Part shown: piece by piece, positions 16,670 through 27,754 of the stretch
Layout: each line of letters starts with the position of its first letter
Position numbering within the stretch: position 1 is the stretch's first letter
Assembly (NCBI RefSeq): GCF_001623525.1
Contig: NZ_CP015225.1
Location: forward strand, 6,398,501-6,462,500
Length of the DNA stretch: 64,000 nt
Direction: 5' to 3'
From: Pseudomonas fluorescens
GTDB lineage: Bacteria; Pseudomonadota; Gammaproteobacteria; Pseudomonadales; Pseudomonadaceae
Position numbers and translations under genes: made by a program
Notes under the pieces: model-generated
The model's input: only the letters and a program-made list of their open reading frames with translations
Told to the model about the DNA's origin: nothing
Database searches by the model: none

Positions 16670-18715
16670 TTACTTGATTCGCTGGCCCGGCTTGGCGCCG
16701 CTGTCAGGGCTCAACAGGTAGATTTCCTCGCCGCCGGGGCCTGCCGCCATCACCATGCCTTCGGAGATGCCAAAGCGCATTTTGCGCGGCTTGAGGTTGG
16801 CGATCATCATCGTCAACCGACCTTCGAGCTTGGCCGGGTCCGGGTAGGCACTCTTGATACCGGAGAACACGTTGCGTTGCTCGTCGCCGATGTCCAGGGT
16901 CAGGCGCAGCAGCTTGTCGGCGCCTTCGACGGCCTCGGCCTTGACGATCAGCGCCACGCGCAGGTCAACGGCGGCGAAAGTGTCGAAGTCGATTTCCGGC
17001 GACAGCGGGTCCTTGGCCAGTTCGCCGTTCCCGGCAGGTGCACCGGTGTCGGTCTGGCTGGCGGCCAGGTCTTCCTTGGAGGCGTCGGTCATGGCTTGCA
17101 CCTTGGTCGCGTCGATACGGGTCATCAACGGTTTGAACGCGTTCAACTGATGGTTGCTCAGCAGCGTCTGGTGATCGTTCCAGGTCAGCGGTGCGACGTT
17201 GAGGAACGCCTCGGCATCGGCGGCCAGCAGCGGCAGCACCGGCTTGAGGAAAATCACCAGTTGGCGGAACAGGTTGATGCCCAAGGCGCAGATCGCCTGG
17301 ACTTCGTCCTGCTTGCCTTCCTGCTTGGCCAGGGACCAGGGCGCCTTGTCGGCGATCCAGGCATTGGCGCGGTCGGCCAGGGCCATGATTTCGCGCATGG
17401 CGCGGGCAAAGTCGCGGCTCTCGTAGGCGTCGGCGATGCTTGGCGCCGCGGCCAGGAAGGCGTCGGTCAGCTCCGGCGCGGCGTTGCCGGCTACCAGAAC
17501 ACCGGCGTTGCCTTTGTGGATAAAACCGGCGCAGCGGCTGGCAATGTTGACCACCTTGCCCACCAGGTCGGAGTTGACCTTCTGCACGAAGTCTTCGAGA
17601 TTCAGGTCCAGGTCGTCGACGCCACGGCCGAGCTTGGCCGCGTAGTAGTAGCGCAGGTATTCCGGCGACAGGTGGTCCAGGTAGGTCCGGGCCTTGATGA
17701 AGGTGCCGCGGGACTTGGACATTTTCTGGCCGTTGACGGTCAGGTAGCCGTGGACATTGATGCCGGTCGGCTTGCGGAAGCCGGCGCCTTCGAGCATGGC
17801 TGGCCAGAACAAGGCGTGGAAGTTGACGATGTCCTTGCCGATGAAGTGATACAGCTCGGCAGTGGAGTCCTTGCCCCAGAACGCGTCGAAGTCCAGCTCC
17901 GGTGTGCGGTTGCAGAGGTTCTTGAAACTCGCCATGTAGCCGATCGGTGCGTCCAGCCACACGTAGAAATACTTGCCAGGCTCGTCGGGGATCTCGAAGC
18001 CGAAGTACGGCGCATCGCGGGAAATGTCCCACTGCTGCAGGCCGGCATCGAGCCATTCGGCGATCTTGTTGGCGACGGCGTCCTGCAGGGTGCCGCTGCG
18101 GGTCCAGGCTTGCAGCATCTGCTGGAAGTCCGGCAGCTTGAAGAAGAAATGCTGGGAGTCCTTGAGCACCGGCGTCGCCCCGGAAATCGCCGATTTCGGG
18201 TCCTTCAGGTCGGTCGGTGCGTAGGTGGCGCCGCATTTTTCGCAGTTGTCGCCGTACTGGTCTTCAGTGCCGCATTTCGGACAGGTGCCCTTGATGAAGC
18301 GGTCGGCCAGGAACATTTTCTTTTCCGGGTCGAAATACTGGGTGATCGAACGGGTAGCGATGTGCCCGGCGTCACGCAGCTTCAGGTAGATCTGGCTCGA
18401 CAGCTCACGGTTTTCTTCGGCGTGGGTGGAGTGGAAGTTGTCGAAATCCACCAGGAACTCGGCAAAGTCGGCGCTGTGTTCAGCCTGGACGTTGGCGATC
18501 AGTTGTTCCGGGGTGATGCCTTCCTTTTCCGCACGCAGCATGATGGCCGAGCCGTGGGCGTCGTCGGCGCAGACATAAATACATTGGTTGCCGCGATGCT
18601 TCTGGAAGCGCACCCACATATCGGTCTGGATGTATTCCAGCATATGGCCGAGGTGAATCGAACCATTGGCATAGGGCAGGGCGCTGGTGACGAGGATCTT
18701 GCGTGGCTCGGACAT
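16670..18715 (-). CDS. metG: Methionyl-tRNA synthetase
   Basis: 681-residue class I synthetase charging tRNA-Met. Visible are HLGH at residues 21-24 (HIGH motif), a zinc knuckle with two C-x2-C pairs (CPKCG and CEKCG), the KMSKS loop, and a C-terminal tRNA-binding/dimerisation domain ([11 protein letters not shown] to the end) joined through a linker. Length and domain order equal the E. coli enzyme. It is divergent from mrp with a REPIN between them, the conserved Pseudomonas arrangement. Confidence 0.98.
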   Translation of the reverse strand: MSEPRKILVTSALPYANGSIHLGHMLEYIQTDMWVRFQKHRGNQCIYVCADDAHGSAIMLRAEKEGITPEQLIANVQAEHSADFAEFLVDFDNFHSTHAEENRELSSQIYLKLRDAGHIATRSITQYFDPEKKMFLADRFIKGTCPKCGTEDQYGDNCEKCGATYAPTDLKDPKSAISGATPVLKDSQHFFFKLPDFQQMLQAWTRSGTLQDAVANKIAEWLDAGLQQWDISRDAPYFGFEIPDEPGKYFYVWLDAPIGYMASFKNLCNRTPELDFDAFWGKDSTAELYHFIGKDIVNFHALFWPAMLEGAGFRKPTGINVHGYLTVNGQKMSKSRGTFIKARTYLDHLSPEYLRYYYAAKLGRGVDDLDLNLEDFVQKVNSDLVGKVVNIASRCAGFIHKGNAGVLVAGNAAPELTDAFLAAAPSIADAYESRDFARAMREIMALADRANAWIADKAPWSLAKQEGKQDEVQAICALGINLFRQLVIFLKPVLPLLAADAEAFLNVAPLTWNDHQTLLSNHQLNAFKPLMTRIDATKVQAMTDASKEDLAASQTDTGAPAGNGELAKDPLSPEIDFDTFAAVDLRVALIVKAEAVEGADKLLRLTLDIGDEQRNVFSGIKSAYPDPAKLEGRLTMMIANLKPRKMRFGISEGMVMAAGPGGEEIYLLSPDSGAKPGQRIK

Positions 18716-18813
18716 GGGGCTCGGCTACTTGATGAAACGGAGGTCGGCCACTATAAAGCGCTGGCGGCTTTTTTTCACCCTGTGAGCCTGTTTCCAGATG
18801 CTGGCAGGGCCTC

Positions 18814-18932
18814 TGTGGCGAGGGAGCTTGCTCCCGCTGGGTGGCGCAGCCGCCCGCAAACGCTCAACCCGACCTCTCATGGCCTCATTGCGACTGCTGC
18901 GCAGTCGAGCGGGAGCAAGCTCCCTCGCCACA
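18814..18932. repeat. REPIN (paired REP, GTGGCGAGGGAGC class)
   Basis: Inverted arms GTGGCGAGGGAGCTTGCTCC (left) and complement (right) flank a spacer longer than in the other copies. Lies between divergent metG and mrp, close to the mrp start. Confidence 0.83.
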
Positions 18933-18990
18933 CAAGCAGGTGGGGCGTAGGATAGCGGCCTGTTTTCAAGTCTTGCTATCGGAGTTGCCC

Positions 18991-20085
18991 ATGAGCGCCG
19001 TCAATCGCGCAGCGGTGGAAGCCGTCCTTCGCCAGTACACCGACCCCTACCTGAACCAAGACCCAGTCAGCGCCGGATGTGTGCGCACCATCGACATCCA
19101 GGGTGATCGCGTCAGCGTCCAGCTGGAAATCGGCTACGCCGCCGACCTGTTCAAGGGTGGTTGGGCGCAGATGCTGCAAATGGCGATCGAGGCCCTGGAC
19201 GGGGTGAGCGCCGCCAAAGTCGACATCACCAGTGTGATCGCCGCCCACAAGGCCCAGGCGCAGGTGCCGGGGCTGGCGAACGTCAAGAACGTGATCGCCG
19301 TGGCCTCGGGCAAGGGCGGCGTGGGCAAGTCCACCACCGCCGCCAACCTGGCCCTGGCCCTGGCCCGTGAAGGGGCGAAGGTCGGGATTCTCGATGCAGA
19401 CATCTACGGCCCGAGCCAGGGCATCATGTTCGGTGTTGCCGAGGGCACCCGACCGCAGGTCAAGGACCAGAAGTGGTTTGTGCCGATCCAGTCCCATGGC
19501 GTGGAAGTCATGTCCATGGCCTTCCTCACCGACGACAACACGCCGATGGTCTGGCGCGGGCCGATGGTGTCCGGTGCCTTGTTGCAACTGGTCACGCAAA
19601 CCGCCTGGGGCGACCTGGATTACCTGGTGATCGACATGCCACCAGGCACCGGCGATATCCAACTGACCCTGGCGCAGAAAGTCCCGGTGGCCGGTGCGGT
19701 GATCGTCACCACGCCTCAAGACCTGGCCTTGCTGGACGCGCGCAAGGGTGTGGAGATGTTCCGCAAGGTCAACATCCCGGTGCTGGGCGTGGTGGAGAAC
19801 ATGGCCGTGCACATCTGTTCGAACTGCGGGCATGCCGAGCACCTGTTCGGCGAAGGTGGCGGGGAAAAACTGGCGAGCCAGTACGGCGTCGAATTGTTGG
19901 CTTCGCTGCCGCTGTCGATGCTGATCCGCGAACAGGCCGACGGCGGCAAGCCGACGGTCATCGCCGAACCGGACAGCCAGATCGCCATGGTCTATCAGGA
20001 ACTGGCCCGCCACGTGGGCGCGCGGATCGTGTTGCAAGAGGCCGCTTCACCGATGATGCCGAACATCACGGTCAGTGACGATTGA
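18991..20085 (+). CDS. mrp: Iron-sulfur cluster carrier protein Mrp/ApbC
   Basis: 364-residue cytoplasmic P-loop ATPase that carries and transfers [4Fe-4S] clusters. N-terminal MIP18-like (DUF59) domain at about 1-85, deviant Walker A SGKGGVGKST at 106-115, and the cluster-binding CSNC pair in the C-terminal third. The ATG at 18991 follows GGAG and gives the family-typical start; the reading frame extends upstream through the REPIN, which is not coding. Followed by a palindromic element and the convergent SDR gene. Confidence 0.96.
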   Translation: MSAVNRAAVEAVLRQYTDPYLNQDPVSAGCVRTIDIQGDRVSVQLEIGYAADLFKGGWAQMLQMAIEALDGVSAAKVDITSVIAAHKAQAQVPGLANVKNVIAVASGKGGVGKSTTAANLALALAREGAKVGILDADIYGPSQGIMFGVAEGTRPQVKDQKWFVPIQSHGVEVMSMAFLTDDNTPMVWRGPMVSGALLQLVTQTAWGDLDYLVIDMPPGTGDIQLTLAQKVPVAGAVIVTTPQDLALLDARKGVEMFRKVNIPVLGVVENMAVHICSNCGHAEHLFGEGGGEKLASQYGVELLASLPLSMLIREQADGGKPTVIAEPDSQIAMVYQELARHVGARIVLQEAASPMMPNITVSDD

Positions 20086-20101
20086 CAGACTGAGCCATCC
20101 G

Positions 20102-20127
20102 CTGTGGGAGAGAGCTGGCTCCCACAG
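20102..20127. repeat. REP-like palindrome after mrp
   Basis: CTGTGGGAG and its complement CTCCCACAG flank an 8-bp centre. It is a degenerate single REP of the TGTGGGAG class between convergent mrp and the SDR gene and could also serve as a weak transcription stop. Confidence 0.6.
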
Positions 20128-20144
20128 TGGCTGTGTGCGGGCGC

Positions 20145-20909
20145 TTAGATCCGCAACCCGCCATCCATCTCCAGGATCCGACCGGTGTAGTAGTCGTTCT
20201 CGAAGATATACGCCGCCGAATGAGCAATCTCCTCGGGCTTGCCCATGCGCTTGAGCGGAATCCCCGAGGTCATTTTTTCCAGGGCCTCGGGCTTCATGCC
20301 CAGGGTCATCTCGGTTTCGATGAAGCCCGGGGCGATGCCGGCGACACGGATGCCGTAGCGCGCCAGCTCCTTGGCCCAGGTCACAGTGGCGGCGGCCACA
20401 CCGGCCTTGGCGGCCGAGTAGTTGGTCTGGCCGACGTTGCCGGCGCGGGAGATCGACGAAATGTTGATGATCGCGCCGCTGTTCTTCAGTTCGACCATTT
20501 TCGCCGCCACTTCACGGGTGCACAGGAATACCCCGGTGAGGTTGACGTCGATCACGGCCTGCCACTGGGCCAGGCTCATCTTGGTCATTTCGCCGTCCTT
20601 GACCTTGAGCAGCAGGCCGTCACGCAGGATCCCGGCGTTGTTGATCAGGCCGTGGATCGCGCCGAAGTCCTCGGCGACCCGGGCGACCATGTCGCTGACC
20701 TGCTCCTCATTGGCAACGTTGCACAGGTACGCCCGGGCTTCGACGCCCTTGGCTGCACACGCGGCAACCGCCTGGTCGAGTTTTTCCTGGTTGAGGTCCA
20801 CCAGGGCGAGTTTCGCGCCTTTGCCCGCGAGATACTCGGCCATGGAGCGGCCCAGGCCCTGGCAACCGCCGGTGATAATGATTACTTTGTCAGTGAGTTG
20901 CATGCTCAT
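20145..20909 (-). CDS. Short-chain dehydrogenase/reductase, FabG-like
   Basis: 254-residue classical SDR. Cofactor motif TGGCQGLG at residues 13-20, NNAG at 90-93, active-site Ser at 151-152, and Y164-x3-K168 in YSAAKAG; basic residues for NADPH are not obvious and D38 in LVDLN suggests NAD. Substrate cannot be told from sequence; FabG-type acyl reduction or a hydroxy-acid oxidation are both possible. ATG at 20909 or 20903 (MSMQL) both fit and the Shine-Dalgarno is weak. Divergent from the HugZ-like gene. Confidence 0.85.
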   Translation of the reverse strand: MSMQLTDKVIIITGGCQGLGRSMAEYLAGKGAKLALVDLNQEKLDQAVAACAAKGVEARAYLCNVANEEQVSDMVARVAEDFGAIHGLINNAGILRDGLLLKVKDGEMTKMSLAQWQAVIDVNLTGVFLCTREVAAKMVELKNSGAIINISSISRAGNVGQTNYSAAKAGVAAATVTWAKELARYGIRVAGIAPGFIETEMTLGMKPEALEKMTSGIPLKRMGKPEEIAHSAAYIFENDYYTGRILEMDGGLRI

Positions 20910-21067
20910 GTCCAGGTGGCGCAGCGATGGAGGGGACCTTTTGGAACGTCTCTCGATTGGCGACGGTGTAGCCCGGTTGCACACGAGAACTGTCCTATCG
21001 GTGTATCGGAACATTACTCCAGTCGCCTGACCGTTTTCTAGACGGATTTCATTAAAGGAGTCATAAG

Positions 21068-21799
21068 TTGAGCGTTGAAGCTGCCAAGCATGCCCGGGAA
21101 CTGCTGCTCAAGGAATACCGTGGAGTGCTCTCCACTCATTCCAAATCCATGCCCGGTTTTCCGTTCGGTTCCGTGGTGCCCTATTGCCTGGACGAACAAG
21201 GCCGGCCACTGATCCTGATCAGCCGTATCGCCCAGCACACTCACAATCTGCAGAAAGACCCCAAGTGTTCGATGCTGGTGGGCGAGCGGGGAGCCGAGGA
21301 TGTGCAGGCCGTGGGGCGCCTGACCTACCTGGCCGAGGCCCGCAAACTCGAAGACAGCGCCGTCATCGAGGCTGCCGCCGAGCGTTACTACCGCTATTTC
21401 CCTGACTCGCAGAACTACCACAAGGCCCATGATTTCGATTTCTGGGTGCTCGAGCCGGTGCGCCATCGCTACATTGGCGGCTTTGGCGCCATCCACTGGA
21501 TAGACCAGCTCACCCTGGCCAACCCCTTCGCCGGCAAAGCCGAAGCCAGCATGGTCGAGCACATGAATGCCGATCACGCCAAGGCCATTGCCCATTACGT
21601 GGAACTGACCGGCCTGCCGAAAAGCGAACCGGCACAACTGGCGGGCATCGACAGCGAGGGCATGCACTTGCGCATTGGCCAGGGCCTGCACTGGCTGGCG
21701 TTTCCGACGCCTTGCAACACCCCGACACAAGTGCGCGAAGCCTTGGTTTATCTGGCTCACGCCGAGCAATGGCCGAAAAATGCCGAGGTCGACGCTTGA
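21068..21799 (+). CDS. HugZ-family heme/flavin split-barrel protein
   Basis: 243 residues: N-terminal pyridoxamine-phosphate-oxidase-like split barrel (about 10-150) and C-terminal DUF2470 domain with the [10 protein letters not shown] motif. Relatives (HugZ, HutZ) bind and can degrade heme; others are flavin binders, so the activity is inferred from family only. The start is a TTG, well supported by AAAGGAG ending six bases upstream; no ATG is available near the N-terminus. Followed 66 bp later by fxsA on the same strand. Confidence 0.82.
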   Translation: MSVEAAKHARELLLKEYRGVLSTHSKSMPGFPFGSVVPYCLDEQGRPLILISRIAQHTHNLQKDPKCSMLVGERGAEDVQAVGRLTYLAEARKLEDSAVIEAAAERYYRYFPDSQNYHKAHDFDFWVLEPVRHRYIGGFGAIHWIDQLTLANPFAGKAEASMVEHMNADHAKAIAHYVELTGLPKSEPAQLAGIDSEGMHLRIGQGLHWLAFPTPCNTPTQVREALVYLAHAEQWPKNAEVDA

Positions 21800-21865
21800 A
21801 TTCACGAAAGGGCGACGTCATTTAGGGTTTCATAGCAAGGCATTCTTGCGTTGAGGAACCATTTG

Positions 21866-22342
21866 ATGCGCCCTTTTTTGTTGCTCTTTCTGCTGTTCCC
21901 GGTGTTGGAGCTGTTCGTATTCGTCAAGGTCAGCGGTGCGATCGGGTTTTTCCCGGCCCTGCTGCTGGTCATTCTCGGCTCGATGCTCGGCGTGTTCGTG
22001 CTGCGTATCGCCGGCCTCGCCACGGCATTGCGTGCCCGTGAAAGCCTGAACCGCGGCGAGCTGCCCGCCCAGACCATGCTCGAAGGCCTGATGCTGGCCC
22101 TGGGTGGCGGTCTGTTGATCCTGCCAGGCTTTATCAGCGACGTGTTGGGCCTGGTCATGCTGTTGCCGTTCACCCGTAGGCTGCTGGCCAATAAAATGCG
22201 CCAGCGTGCCGAAGAGCAGGCGATGCGTCAGCGCGCCTTCGCCGATGACCTCCAACCCCGTGGCGGCCCGGCTCCGCGAGAGCCTATGGGCCGCGAGCCC
22301 AATGTGATCGAAGGCGAATTCGAACACCGGGATTCCAAGTAA
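21866..22342 (+). CDS. fxsA: FxsA-family membrane protein
   Basis: 158 residues with two or three hydrophobic segments at 1-20, 25-47 and about 70-100, then a basic and Gln/Arg/Pro-rich cytoplasmic tail. The N-terminus (RPFLLLFLLFPVLELFVFVKV) and LPGFISDVLGLVMLLP are hallmarks of FxsA, which in E. coli relieves F-plasmid exclusion of phage T7. I chose the ATG at 21866, preceded by GAGG; an in-frame TTG at 21851 is less likely. It lies just before groESL, as in other Pseudomonas, but has its own terminator. Confidence 0.9.
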   Translation: MRPFLLLFLLFPVLELFVFVKVSGAIGFFPALLLVILGSMLGVFVLRIAGLATALRARESLNRGELPAQTMLEGLMLALGGGLLILPGFISDVLGLVMLLPFTRRLLANKMRQRAEEQAMRQRAFADDLQPRGGPAPREPMGREPNVIEGEFEHRDSK

Positions 22343-22349
22343 AACCTTC

Positions 22350-22383
22350 AGCACGGCGCCTTCGGGCGCCGTGCTCGTTTTGG
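22350..22383 (+). terminator. Rho-independent terminator of fxsA
   Basis: Very stable stem AGCACGGCGCC-TTCG-GGCGCCGTGCT followed by CGTTTT. Confidence 0.88.
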
Positions 22384-22415
22384 TGGCGCGGAGCAAAAAA
22401 ATTTCTGTCCCCGCC

Positions 22416-22443
22416 CTTGTAATCCACTTGTGCGCCCTTATGT
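22416..22443 (+). promoter_or_regulatory. Sigma-32 (RpoH) type promoter of groESL
   Basis: CTTGTA (22416-22421) and CCCTTATGT (22435-22443) are separated by 13 bp, close to the heat-shock consensus CTTGAA-N13-CCCCATNT. It lies about 145 bp upstream of groES, leaving a long 5' leader. Confidence 0.65.
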
Positions 22444-22449
22444 AACGGT

Positions 22450-22586
22450 CACCGCAAGGTTTCCGGTGGTGACACCGGGCAGACTTCCGCGGTTCGACTG
22501 ACGAACCGCACCCGGCTCCGCCGGCTTTGTTAAACCCGCCGGGACTACACCGGCCGATGAAAACCAAAAATTAGGAGAGATCGACA
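22450..22586 (+). ncRNA. Structured groES 5' leader (Pseudomon-groES motif candidate)
   Basis: The leader between the promoter and groES can form several GC-rich hairpins, for example GCGGTTCG-N5-CGAACCGC around 22489-22509, and later CGGCTCCGCCGG- and CCCGCCGGG-type stems. A conserved 5' UTR motif called Pseudomon-groES is known upstream of groES in pseudomonads and this is the right place for it. Assignment is by position and foldability; boundaries are approximate. Confidence 0.5.
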
Positions 22587-22880
22587 ATGAAGCTTCGTCC
22601 TCTGCATGACCGCGTCGTCATCCGTCGCAGCGAAGAAGAGAAGAAAACCGCTGGCGGTATCGTCCTGCCAGGTTCGGCTGCTGAAAAAGCCAACCACGGT
22701 GAAGTTCTCGCTGTAGGCCCAGGCAAGGCACTGGAAAACGGTGAAGTACGTGCGCTGGCCGTGAAAGTGGGTGACAAGGTTGTGTTCGGCCCTTACTCCG
22801 GCAGCAACACAGTGAAAGTCGACGGCGAAGACCTGCTGGTAATGAGCGAGAACGAAATCCTCGCTGTTCTCGAAGGCTGA
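22587..22880 (+). CDS. groES: Co-chaperonin GroES
   Basis: 97-residue heptameric lid of the GroEL chaperonin. Contains the mobile loop ([15 protein letters not shown], about residues 15-30) and the conserved KLRPLHDRV start and NEILAVLE end. The Shine-Dalgarno AGGAGAG lies upstream of the ATG. First gene of the groES-groEL operon. Confidence 0.98.
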   Translation: MKLRPLHDRVVIRRSEEEKKTAGGIVLPGSAAEKANHGEVLAVGPGKALENGEVRALAVKVGDKVVFGPYSGSNTVKVDGEDLLVMSENEILAVLEG

Positions 22881-22918
22881 TTCCCCCGCCCATTTTCCCG
22901 TTACTACAAAGTATTTAA

Positions 22919-24574
<1,656 letters not shown>

Positions 24575-24595
24575 GCCAGCCTTACCCCTGTAGCG

Positions 24596-24632
24596 AAAAA
24601 CCCCGCCTGCGAAAGCAAGCGGGGTTTTTTAT
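24596..24632 (+). terminator. Rho-independent terminator of groESL
   Basis: Stem AACCCCGC-CTGCGAAAGCAA-GCGGGGTT with A-run before and T6 after. Confidence 0.9.
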
Positions 24633-24690
24633 TGCCTTGGATTTATCCCGGCATTGAGCTGGGCCCAGCTGTCTCTGTGCCAGCTGTTTC

Positions 24691-24781
24691 TGTGGGAGCA
24701 AAGCTTGCTCGCGATCACGGTGGGTCGGCTTGTCAGGATGCTGAAGCTGCCCTCGCAATCGCGAGCAGCTTTGCTCCCACA
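24691..24781. repeat. Paired REP element (TGTGGGAGCAAAGC class)
   Basis: Left arm TGTGGGAGCAAAGCTTGCTC and right arm with its near-complement GAGCAGCTTTGCTCCCACA enclose a spacer of about 50 bp including ATCGCGAGC-type sequence. Intergenic between groEL and the PAP2 gene (convergent). Same family as 45600-45691. Confidence 0.75.
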
Positions 24782-24800
24782 GGGTTTGTCCGGGGGGCTT

Positions 24801-25544
24801 TCAGGTATTGGCGGGACTGGTTACAGCTACACGATCAGCCGTGGCGGCCGGTCGGTACAGGATGTAGGAGTAACACCCCAGGCAGATCAGCCAACAGAAC
24901 ACCGCCGTCCACACGTTATGGGAAAAGAAGTGCGCCCCTTGCATCATCCGCCCCAGGGAAAACACCGTTCCCAGCGTAAAGGCGAGTACCAGGGCTTGAC
25001 GGGCCAGGCGTGGACGGCGGTCGCGTAGCACAAAAAACAGCGCAAACAACGTGAACCCAGTGGCGGCGTGACCGCCGGGCCAGCATCGACCGGGTTTGTC
25101 CGTGGCCGGCCGTGGGCTGAGCAGTTCGCTATAGGTTTCCTTGCCACCGAATTCCTTCAGGCTCCAGGGGCATTGCACTGCTGTCACCGCTTTCATCGGC
25201 GTGACGAAGGACGTCGCCAGTGCCAGGGACAGCACCAGGCAACCGAGCTCGCGCTTGAGCGGTTTGAGCCGGGCGATGAAGAACGAGCTGATGAATCCCA
25301 GGACCGCCAGCATGGAAAATACGATCACCACCTCTTTGGCCCGGTCGTGCAGGATGTCCTCCAGGAAAAAGCTGTGTCGACCGATAAATCCACCCGCCAT
25401 CGGGTCGTAAAACAGCTTCGCCAGGTCCATGTCCAACGTGGTCAGTTCCAGTAACACCAGAATCGCTGCGACAAAGGCAGGCAGGCCGAGGGCAATCCAG
25501 AAATTCAGGGGCCTGGAAGCGGGGCGGATGGCGGTGGAAACCAT
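24801..25544 (-). CDS. PAP2-family membrane phosphatase
   Basis: 247 residues, about six membrane helices. PAP2 motifs are present in variant form: K-x6-CP (the usual RP is CP), PGGHAATGF for PSGH, and GRMMQGAHFFSHN in place of SR-x5-H-x3-D. This variant (QGAHFxSHxxW) is a known proteobacterial subfamily whose members act on lipid A phosphates or undecaprenyl pyrophosphate; substrate here is not determined. A ColR-box-like sequence lies about 82 bp upstream in the correct orientation and colRS is divergent from it, so a role in envelope charge control by ColRS is plausible (inference). Confidence 0.82.
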   Translation of the reverse strand: MVSTAIRPASRPLNFWIALGLPAFVAAILVLLELTTLDMDLAKLFYDPMAGGFIGRHSFFLEDILHDRAKEVVIVFSMLAVLGFISSFFIARLKPLKRELGCLVLSLALATSFVTPMKAVTAVQCPWSLKEFGGKETYSELLSPRPATDKPGRCWPGGHAATGFTLFALFFVLRDRRPRLARQALVLAFTLGTVFSLGRMMQGAHFFSHNVWTAVFCWLICLGCYSYILYRPAATADRVAVTSPANT

Positions 25545-25625
25545 GGCAGTACCTTTGGTGGTGGGGGCGTAAGCAGCGCGATGCGCAGTCTGGTCTGTGT
25601 TGCGTCGGGACGGTGTGAATGTTGG

Positions 25626-25641
25626 GTGAAAAACTCGTCAA
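25626..25641 (-). promoter_or_regulatory. ColR-box-like site upstream of the PAP2 gene
   Basis: Read on the minus strand: TTGACGAGTTTTTCAC. It fits the published P. putida ColR consensus as I recall it (YYNASNNYTTTTTSAC) with one mismatch, G at the eighth position. Oriented toward the PAP2 gene, 82 bp from its start. Confidence 0.5.
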
Positions 25642-25762
25642 TGCCTTGCAGTCTGGCTGTGGGTCCAGGCTGCCACAGCCGATACAATCCTAGCCGTCAG
25701 CCAAACTTGGCCGTAAGCTGCGCGGGCCAAGATGGCCGTTAACTGTGTACGCAGAGGTGCCC

Positions 25763-26446
25763 ATGCGAATTCTATTGGTCGAAGACAACCGCGATATCCT
25801 GGCCAATCTGGCCGATTACCTGGGGCTCAAGGGTTACACCGTCGATTGTGCCCAGGACGGTTTGTCGGGGTTGCACCTGGCCGCGACCGAACACTACGAC
25901 CTGATCGTGCTCGACATCATGCTGCCGGGCATCGACGGCTACACCTTGTGCAAGCGCCTGCGCGAAGACGCCCGACGCGATACACCGGTGATCATGCTCA
26001 CCGCCCGGGATCAGTTGGACGATCGTTTGCAGGGCTTCAAGTCCGGGGCCGATGACTACCTGATCAAACCGTTTGCCCTGTCGGAACTGGCCGCACGGAT
26101 CGAAGCTGTCATGCGTCGGGCCCAGGGCGGTGGCCGCCGTGCCTTGCAGGTTGGCGACCTGAGCTACGACCTCGACACCCTGGAAGTGACCCGTGAAGGC
26201 AAGCTGCTCAAGCTCAACCCCGTAGGCCTCAAGCTGCTGGCGGTACTGATGCAGAAAAGCCCCCACGTGCTGCGCCGCGAAATCCTCGAAGAAGCCTTGT
26301 GGGGCGATGACTGCCCGGACAGCGACAGCCTGCGCAGCCACGTTCATCAACTGCGCCAGGTGATCGACAAACCGTTCGACAAACCGTTGTTGCACACCGT
26401 ACATGGCGTCGGCTATCGCTTGGCCGAGGGCCGCGATGGAGTTTAA
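25763..26446 (+). CDS. colR: Response regulator ColR (OmpR family)
   Basis: 227 residues: receiver domain with phospho-acceptor D51 (VLDIMLPG) and conserved K in YLIKPF, and a C-terminal winged helix ending in HTVHGVGYRLAE. Assigned to ColR by the cognate kinase that follows (see colS) and by the downstream methyltransferase and LPS-kinase genes, which is the colRS neighbourhood described in P. fluorescens and P. putida. GAGGTG precedes the ATG at 25763. Overlaps colS by 11 bp. Confidence 0.92.
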   Translation: MRILLVEDNRDILANLADYLGLKGYTVDCAQDGLSGLHLAATEHYDLIVLDIMLPGIDGYTLCKRLREDARRDTPVIMLTARDQLDDRLQGFKSGADDYLIKPFALSELAARIEAVMRRAQGGGRRALQVGDLSYDLDTLEVTREGKLLKLNPVGLKLLAVLMQKSPHVLRREILEEALWGDDCPDSDSLRSHVHQLRQVIDKPFDKPLLHTVHGVGYRLAEGRDGV

Positions 26447-27713
26447 GCAGAGCCTCGCCCAACGGATCATCATCGCCTTTGCGCTGATGAGCGCACTGGT
26501 GGCAGGCGCTTTCGCCATGGGCATCGTGGCGACGGTCCACCTGGTGGAAGAGAAGCTGATTTCCGCCGGGCTTGGCGGTGATTTGCAACGCCTGCTGTTG
26601 ATGGACAGTGTCTCGGACTGGAACCATCGGCCGGAACCCGACCAGTTGTTTTATTTCAGCGGCGGCCCGGGGGACTTCGAGTTGCCCAAGGATCTGCGCC
26701 ATCTGGAGCGCGGTTTCCACGAGGTGTTTCGCGAGCAGTTGTCCTATCACGCCATGGTAGAGATCGTTGATGGGCGGCACTACGTGTTGCTGCAGGACCA
26801 GAGCGATTTCGAAGAGCGCGAACGGGTGCTGTTCGCCGTGGTGCTGGTGGGTTTCGTGCTCAGCCTGGCACTGGCGGTATTTTTGGGCTGGGTCTTGGCA
26901 CGCCGGGTAATGGCGCCCGTGGTTCGCCTGGCCCGGCAAGTGCGTCATCGCGACCAACTGCTGGGACTCGCGCCGCCGCTGGCCCCGGATTATGCCGCCG
27001 ATGAGGTGGGTGAACTGGCGGTGGCGTTCGATGCCACATTGGGGCGTTTACGCCAGGCCTTGACCCGCGAGCGGTTGTTTACCAGCGACGTGAGCCACGA
27101 GTTGCGCACCCCGTTGATGGTCCTGGCGACCTCTTGTGAGTTGCTGTTGGAAAACCCGGCGCTGGACCCGCGCGGTCGTACCCAGGTCGAGCGCATCAAT
27201 CGGGCCAGTGAAGAGATGCGCGAGCTGGTGCAGACCTTCCTGATGCTCGCCAGGGCCGAGCGTGAAGACAACGGCATGTCGCCTCGACTGACCTTGGGGC
27301 AGGTGGCCGAGAACCTCCTTGGCGTGTGGCGTGCCCCCATCGAATCCAAAGGTCTGACGCTGATCTTCGAACCTGGGCAACCCGTCGACACCCTGTATAA
27401 CGCCACGTTCCTGACGGCCGTGATGGGCAATCTATTGCGTAACGCCCTGCACTACACTGACCAGGGTTTTATCCGCCTTTCGCTGACCACCACCGGATTC
27501 GTGGTCGAGGACAGCGGCGTGGGGATTCCAGAGGAGAAGCGCGAGGCGATGTTCGAGCCGTTCGTGCGCGGAAACGAAAAACGCGGTGAGGGATTGGGAT
27601 TGGGCTTGTCGCTGGTGCAGCGCATCTGCGAGAACCAGGCTTGGACAGTCAGCCTCAGTACGATGGAGCCCAATGGTTGCCACTTCGAGGTGGAATTGAA
27701 TCCAGAGGGCTAA
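26436..27713 (+). CDS. colS: Sensor histidine kinase ColS
   Basis: 425 residues: two membrane helices (about 10-32 and 133-155) enclosing a periplasmic loop of about 100 residues, HAMP, HisKA with DVSHELRTPL, and HATPase with NLLRNAL, GVGIP and GEGLGLGLSLV. The loop has E126-x-x-E129, H95, E96, H105 and E38, exactly the metal-sensing residues reported for P. putida ColS, which responds to Zn2+ and Fe3+ excess; these positions are from memory. The protein controls LPS and membrane-protective genes. Translationally coupled to colR. Confidence 0.93.
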   Translation: MEFKQSLAQRIIIAFALMSALVAGAFAMGIVATVHLVEEKLISAGLGGDLQRLLLMDSVSDWNHRPEPDQLFYFSGGPGDFELPKDLRHLERGFHEVFREQLSYHAMVEIVDGRHYVLLQDQSDFEERERVLFAVVLVGFVLSLALAVFLGWVLARRVMAPVVRLARQVRHRDQLLGLAPPLAPDYAADEVGELAVAFDATLGRLRQALTRERLFTSDVSHELRTPLMVLATSCELLLENPALDPRGRTQVERINRASEEMRELVQTFLMLARAEREDNGMSPRLTLGQVAENLLGVWRAPIESKGLTLIFEPGQPVDTLYNATFLTAVMGNLLRNALHYTDQGFIRLSLTTTGFVVEDSGVGIPEEKREAMFEPFVRGNEKRGEGLGLGLSLVQRICENQAWTVSLSTMEPNGCHFEVELNPEG

Positions 27714-27754
27714 ACCTCCATGCCGAAAAGTCTTGTAAACATTGGAGCGTTTAC

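Noticed and set aside
16643..18955. 770-codon open frame on the plus strand opposite metG
   Set aside because: It mirrors metG almost base for base; no ribosome-binding site, and composition (His/Gln/Gly/Val-rich) is that of a high-GC antisense frame. metG itself is unmistakable.
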